64,000 nt of DNA, taken from assembly GCF_018101125.2 (NCBI RefSeq), contig NZ_JAELVF020000001.1:1578564-1642563 (forward strand), given 5' to 3'. Below are positions 60,246 to 64,000 of the stretch, in pieces. The notes below the pieces were generated by a model, which was not told where the DNA came from, did not search any database, and saw only the letters and a program-made list of their open reading frames with translations. Every line of letters starts with the position of its first letter. The first letter of the stretch is position 1. The translations under genes were made by a program, and so were the position numbers. The stretch comes from Streptomyces tardus (GTDB lineage Bacteria; Actinomycetota; Actinomycetes; Streptomycetales; Streptomycetaceae).

Positions 60246-61628
60246 TCAGTCCATGGTCAGCTGCTCGTGATCGGGTAGGCCGAGGTGTGTGATGCGGCCG
60301 ACAAGCGCCTCACCGAACTCCTGCACCTCCTGGGCGTTGCGGACGAAAGCTCGGTGGTAGGACAGCTGCGGTGAGAGCGGCACAAGGTTGGGGCACGGGC
60401 GCACGATGCCGTAAAGCGCGTGGTAACGCCTTCGGGAGTACACCGGCACGCCGTAGGCAAAGTGCGCCGCCAGGCTTGGGTTATCTGGGATCTCCACTCG
60501 CAACTGTTCCTCCCGCCAGGCCAGTTCGGCGACAGCAGCGAACAGCTCCTCGATCTGCCGCCGCGACAGCCGACCCCACCATGCCCTCCCTATTTCCAGG
60601 GCCTGCCGCTCTTTCTCTTCCTGCTCGGCCTGCTCGCGGGCGCGGAGTGCTTCCTTCTCGGCCCACCGCTCGCGCATCCGCTCCAGGAGACCGCGGTTGT
60701 GGCCCTCCTGTTCCTTCCGTCGGAGCGCGGCCTCCTCTGCGCGGCGGATTCGATCCGCTTCTTCCAGCTCTTTGCGGCGTCGCTCGGCCTCCGCCTCCTT
60801 CTGTTTCTTGCGGGCTTCGCGCGCTTGCTTCGCCTTCTCCTGGCGTAGGCGCATCTCCTCATGTTCGGTCTGGGCGCGCGCCGAACGCTGGGAGGTCCAC
60901 CACAAGTCCCGCAGGTACACCCAGCGCCTATCGTCGACCACACGGGCAACTCGTCGGTAGCGCCGCAGAGTTCGGCAGGGAGAGAGCTGCCCGCGCAATA
61001 CCCACCGGACGAATGTCTGCAGCTCTTCTTCTCGGAACGTCCAACCGCCGGCGGGGTAGTCGAACCCAGCTACCCCGTCGTCCACCACCCAGGCGCCCTC
61101 GGCCTCTGGTGCCCGCACCCGTATGCCTGGCACGGCGCCCATCCACTGCGGCGGCCTCTTATGCGGGCTGACCCAGCACACCGCGATCTTCTCGGCCCGA
61201 TAGCGGGCGGTGCGGGCCCGGATGTCCTCCACCGTTATCGGGGACAGCTGTGCCTCCCAGGCCATGCGCTGCGTGCCGTCTGGCGCGGACGCCATTACGT
61301 CCGCCCGCCATGAGCCGTCCTCGGCCGGGACCTCCAATTCGGCATACCACCCGGCTGCGCGGATGGCGCCTGCCAACTCCAGCTTGAGCATGTGGTGTTC
61401 CCACGATTCGTTCGACAGCTCGCACGATGGCGGCCGTCCCGGGTCGTGGCAGAAGAACCGCACGCCGTGTCGGGAGACCTTGGCATGGACGCCCCAGGAG
61501 CATTCCGGACAGGTGAGCGGGGCGCGGGGACGCGACTTGTGGATCTGGGTCCAGTCCATCGCGCACCCAAGATCGAGCTGGGTGGTGTCGAGTCGTCCGG
61601 CATCGGGGTGTAACGCGGTGAAGGGCAT
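60246..61628 (-). CDS. CoiA-like nuclease-domain protein with long coiled coil
   Basis: Protein of 460 residues. An N-terminal zinc-ribbon-like part (LTCPECSWGVHAKVSRHGVR, then FFCHDPGRPPSCELSNES) is followed by a CoiA-type nuclease core: WRADVMASAPDGTQRMAWEAQ, i.e. D..ExQ, typical of competence protein CoiA. Residues ~260-370 form a strongly charged coiled coil (RQEKAKQAREARKKQKEAEA). The C-terminal part is of unknown type. CoiA acts with DNA uptake in Gram-positives; in actinomycetes similar proteins are found on accessory DNA. The start is uncertain: M24 (MDWTQIHKS) is an alternative. Confidence 0.75.
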   Translation of the reverse strand: MPFTALHPDAGRLDTTQLDLGCAMDWTQIHKSRPRAPLTCPECSWGVHAKVSRHGVRFFCHDPGRPPSCELSNESWEHHMLKLELAGAIRAAGWYAELEVPAEDGSWRADVMASAPDGTQRMAWEAQLSPITVEDIRARTARYRAEKIAVCWVSPHKRPPQWMGAVPGIRVRAPEAEGAWVVDDGVAGFDYPAGGWTFREEELQTFVRWVLRGQLSPCRTLRRYRRVARVVDDRRWVYLRDLWWTSQRSARAQTEHEEMRLRQEKAKQAREARKKQKEAEAERRRKELEEADRIRRAEEAALRRKEQEGHNRGLLERMRERWAEKEALRAREQAEQEEKERQALEIGRAWWGRLSRRQIEELFAAVAELAWREEQLRVEIPDNPSLAAHFAYGVPVYSRRRYHALYGIVRPCPNLVPLSPQLSYHRAFVRNAQEVQEFGEALVGRITHLGLPDHEQLTMD

Positions 61629-62032
61629 GAATCGCTTCTCCTGGCGATCCGGCGCATATCCGGGCTATCTGATATGACAACAGATAGCAGCTGGCGCTGA
61701 CAGCCCCTCTTTTCGTCCGCTCCCTGCTGGCACCAGGCAATGGTTCGTACCCCCAGAGCGTGACTCAACATCTGCGGTCACAGCCTGGGAAGCATCCCGG
61801 CCACCGCCCATGAGTTGCCGCCATCGGCCCCACTACGAGACCGGTCCCCTACGTGGACAGCAGTCTTGTCGGCCTCAGTCGGCCGATACGTGCCCACCAG
61901 AAATGCACTTCAGGTCAATTGTCTTGCCCGATCAGTCATGTCCAGGCAAGCAGAAGCGTAGGACGGTCAAGGCGACGAGTCTGCGCATCCTCTGGCTCAC
62001 ACTGATTCCGCGAGCAAGTGGCGGAGGTCAAT
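61629..62032. other. Gap without a supported gene
   Basis: About 400 bp with only short overlapping frames. A small dyad (ATCTGATATGACAACAGAT) lies near 61667-61686 upstream of the CoiA-like gene and could be its promoter region. Nothing else recognised. Confidence 0.5.
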
Positions 62033-62772
62033 GTGGGCAAACTGACGGAGGAGCAGCGGCAAGAGCGCTCCCGAGCGAGGAACCGCAGGGAGGCGCTGCA
62101 GGCGGAGGATGACGACCGGCGCCGGGAGGCGACGCGCGAGCAGTGGCAACGGGAAGGCACGTATCTGAGCCGTGTGGAGTTCAAAGCAGCCATCCCTGCC
62201 GCGGCTGCGGCGAGCCGATTCTCGATGGCCTCGGCGGCTGGCCACCACTGCTGCGTATGACGTCTGAAGAGCGGGCTGAGCACGACGCGGAGGAGACCCG
62301 ATATAAGGAGCGCCACGGCAAGTGTCGAGCGGTGCGCTGGACGGTGAGCGCATCCCGCACCCAACACTGCGGCCAGTGCTGCCCACCTCCTCCCCTGAGT
62401 GAGGAGCAGGCGAAGGTGATCAAGGAGATCCTTTTAGGCCACGAGACCAACAAGCGCGATCTCGATGACTGGGACCTCACACTCACTTGCGACCACACCG
62501 TTCGCCTTACCCAGCACCGCGACCGCCGGAGCTTCTCGACATCCGTTGTGCCGTGCCCGACCTGCAGAGAGCGGCGAGGCGTGGTCGAAGCCGTGCATGT
62601 CGGCCCCACAGAAGACCCTGCCGGAGAGGTCCGACGGGAGCGCTTAGCTGCCGAGCTTCGGGCAGCTGAGGCGAAACTGGCGCGTCAGCGCAAGGCCGCA
62701 GCCAGAACAGAGCAGCAGATCGCCGCCACCACCAAGGAGCTCGGAGGCACCCAGGGCTCTTCGGGCGGTTGA
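62033..62772 (+). pseudogene. Cysteine-rich protein gene with a frameshift
   Basis: GTG 62033 with GCGGAGG upstream begins GKLTEEQRQERSRARNRREA, and the reading runs as an Arg/Glu-rich helix to about 62188. The frame then changes (VEFK into SSHPCRGCGEPILDGLGG) and continues to 62772: cysteine pairs CRGC, CGQCC and CPTCRERRG and a coiled-coil end (RRERLAAELRAAEAKLARQR). Both parts read as one protein if one base was lost near 62188. I do not recognise the family. Whether it is a pseudogene or a sequencing error is open. Confidence 0.6.
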
Positions 62773-62882
62773 CCAGAGTGAACGACTACAGCCGTCGGAG
62801 TCCTCGCTTTGTTGACGACAACCGATCTCGTCCGTGCACCGACCCGTGGGTGGACTGCTTCGTGATCGAGTGACAGCGGGGT

Positions 62883-63105
62883 TTATGCAGCGAGTGCTGC
62901 GGGCCGGGTCATGATGGTCTCGTACTCGATGGGGGCCAATCTGGCCAGGCGTCTCTGCCTGCGCCAGCGGTGGTAGGTGCGTTCGAGTGACGATGGCGAT
63001 CCTCAACTCCTGCCGTGTTGCGCAGACTTGGCGGCCGAGGACGTTCTTCTGCAGCAGCGCGAAGAAGCTCTCGACGGTGTCAGCGGTGCGTCGCGAGGAC
63101 GCCCC
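62883..63105 (-). mobile_element. IS3-family transposase C-terminal remnant
   Basis: Minus strand reads TADTVESFFALLQKNVLGRQ, ATRQELRIAIVT and, after a small deletion that changes frame, ERTYHRWRRQRRLARLAPIE and YETIMTRPAALAA-stop, the standard end of an IS3-family OrfB integrase domain. The rest of the gene is absent. Confidence 0.85.
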
Positions 63106-63191
63106 GGGGAGTGAAAACGGCCGAGTGCCAGGATCCAGGAACATCGCCATTCCGGGTGTAAGCACTCGTCGGGACCGGTACGACGGTTCTC

Positions 63192-64000
63192 ATGTACCGA
63201 TGGTCGCCGCTCAACGATCGACAACTGTCCCTACTCACCCGCATCGGAGAGGGAACGAATCCCGTCACCTCCGCGAGCCCGGAACTCGCCCTCACCGCCC
63301 GCGCCCTCAAGGAGCGGGGTCTCATCACCATGCCCAAACGCAGTGGGAAATGGCAGGCAGAGATCACCGATGCCGGCCGCTTCTACCTGGAACACGGCCA
63401 CCACCCGGACCGGCCTGAACCAGCCCCGCGCAAGAAGCGGCCTGTAGCCGCCGAGCCGAAACCCAAGGATGCCGAGCCGAAGGCTCCTGCGCCCTCCCGC
63501 CGGCGGGCGGCGCACCGACCTGATGCGAAGCCGACGCGTCCCGCGAAGCCCGCACGCCCGTCGGCGGCGGAGATCGGTACGGCGTTGATCGCGGAGGTGC
63601 AAAAGGCCGATCGGTTCCTTCGGATCCCGGATCCGAGCGCCGAAGAACGCGCCCGCTATCGCCGGGCGTTCGACGCCGCGCGGCAGTGCGCGCCGGAGGG
63701 CTACCACCTGAAGTACAGCGGGCGGGCCAAGGGAGACTTCTTCCTCGGCCTACTCCGGGTGACGGGCGAGGACGACACGGAGTGGAACCGGATCCGCCTG
63801 GCCCGCAGCCGTGTGATCACCGACGTCGAGGTACGTGCCCACGCAGCCGGGCCGGCGCACGTACGACTGGCAGCGGGTCAACCCTGCGCACCGGCTCGAG
63901 CCGTCCGGCGAACTGGAACTGGCACTGAGCCAGGACTCGGGTTACGGCTACCACGGCTGGAAGAAGGCGTGGTCCGACACCGCCAAGAAGCCGTTGGAGG
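63192..64000 (+). pseudogene. Streptomyces hypothetical protein with frame change, cut by window end
   Basis: From ATG 63192: MYRWSPLNDRQLSLLTRIGE, a winged-helix-like start (LALTARALKERGLITMPKRS), a basic proline-rich linker, and a second domain (RYRRAFDAARQCAPEGYHLK, SGRAKGDFFLGLLRVTGEDD). Near 63830 (after VITDVE) the protein continues in another frame: RYVPTQPGRRTYDWQRVNPA and HRLEPSGELELALSQDSGYG. This looks like a streptomycete family whose internal part has been lost. The right end is outside the window. Confidence 0.6.

Larger units (their letters stand above)
39048..64000. mobile_element. Integrated mobilisable element 2 (right end beyond window)
   Basis: It starts at the att repeat and carries the same backbone as element 1 (int, xis, XRE, rep, DUF2637, mobC, relaxase) in the same order and orientation. 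No third copy of the att sequence is visible up to 64000, so the right boundary is unknown; some genes after about 58.4 kb may belong to older insertions instead. Confidence 0.7.

Noticed and set aside
53680..64000. Third copy of the tRNA-Ser 3' half as right end of element 2
   Set aside because: I searched for TTGGAAAGCGTG and GTTCGAATCTCG and found no copy in this interval.
1..64000. CRISPR arrays
   Set aside because: No regularly spaced repeats of 24-40 bp were seen; the repeats found are iterons, att sites and short dyads.

Overview
The window is high-GC actinobacterial DNA, almost certainly from a Streptomyces chromosome. Positions 1-4985 carry a conserved chromosomal block: a DUF5063 gene, recR, a ybaB/ebfC-type gene and dnaX on the minus strand, followed by the SRP RNA (minus) and a tRNA-Ser(GGA) gene (plus). 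Everything to the right is accessory DNA inserted at the 3' end of that tRNA.

Element 1 (about 4930-39103, ~34 kb) lies between two 56-bp direct repeats of the tRNA-Ser 3' half that differ at one base. From left to right it holds a decayed zinc-ribbon gene; a PaeR7I/XhoI-like restriction-modification pair plus a second, IS5-truncated endonuclease copy; a mobilisation backbone (tyrosine integrase with an unusual C-terminal extension, excisionase, XRE regulator, DnaB-N/RecA-like ATPase, DUF2637 membrane protein, MobC-like protein, relaxase); an acetyltransferase with a eukaryotic ESCO-like zinc finger; a tightly packed operon of nucleotide- and sugar-handling enzymes with a divergent regulator and two redox/hydrolase genes; and a three-gene pPIWI-RE defence system with its own XRE regulator against the right repeat.

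Element 2 starts at that right repeat (39048-39103) and runs past the window end. It repeats the plan of element 1: repeat, terminator hairpin, 25-bp double repeat, a restriction system (type I hsdM-hsdS-hsdR), then the same backbone in the same order and orientation (45379-53679). Its cargo is a NUDIX hydrolase, an XRE-TPR regulator divergent from a histidine-kinase-like ATPase, a small membrane peptide, a radical SAM protein, a CYTH protein, a serine hydrolase, a CoiA-like nuclease and several decayed genes. A 140-bp relaxase relic near 58.5 kb points to a third, lost element.

No FtsK/TraB-type transfer ATPase or type IV secretion gene is visible, so both elements look mobilisable rather than self-transmissible. 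Comparing the two backbones reveals conserved non-coding structure: a leader motif before both divergent operons of both elements (four copies, with base-pair changes that preserve a hairpin), an iteron-like region with a palindrome before DUF2637, and a row of hairpins inside the 5' part of each mobC gene, a candidate oriT. All functions are read from sequence alone; no database search was run.
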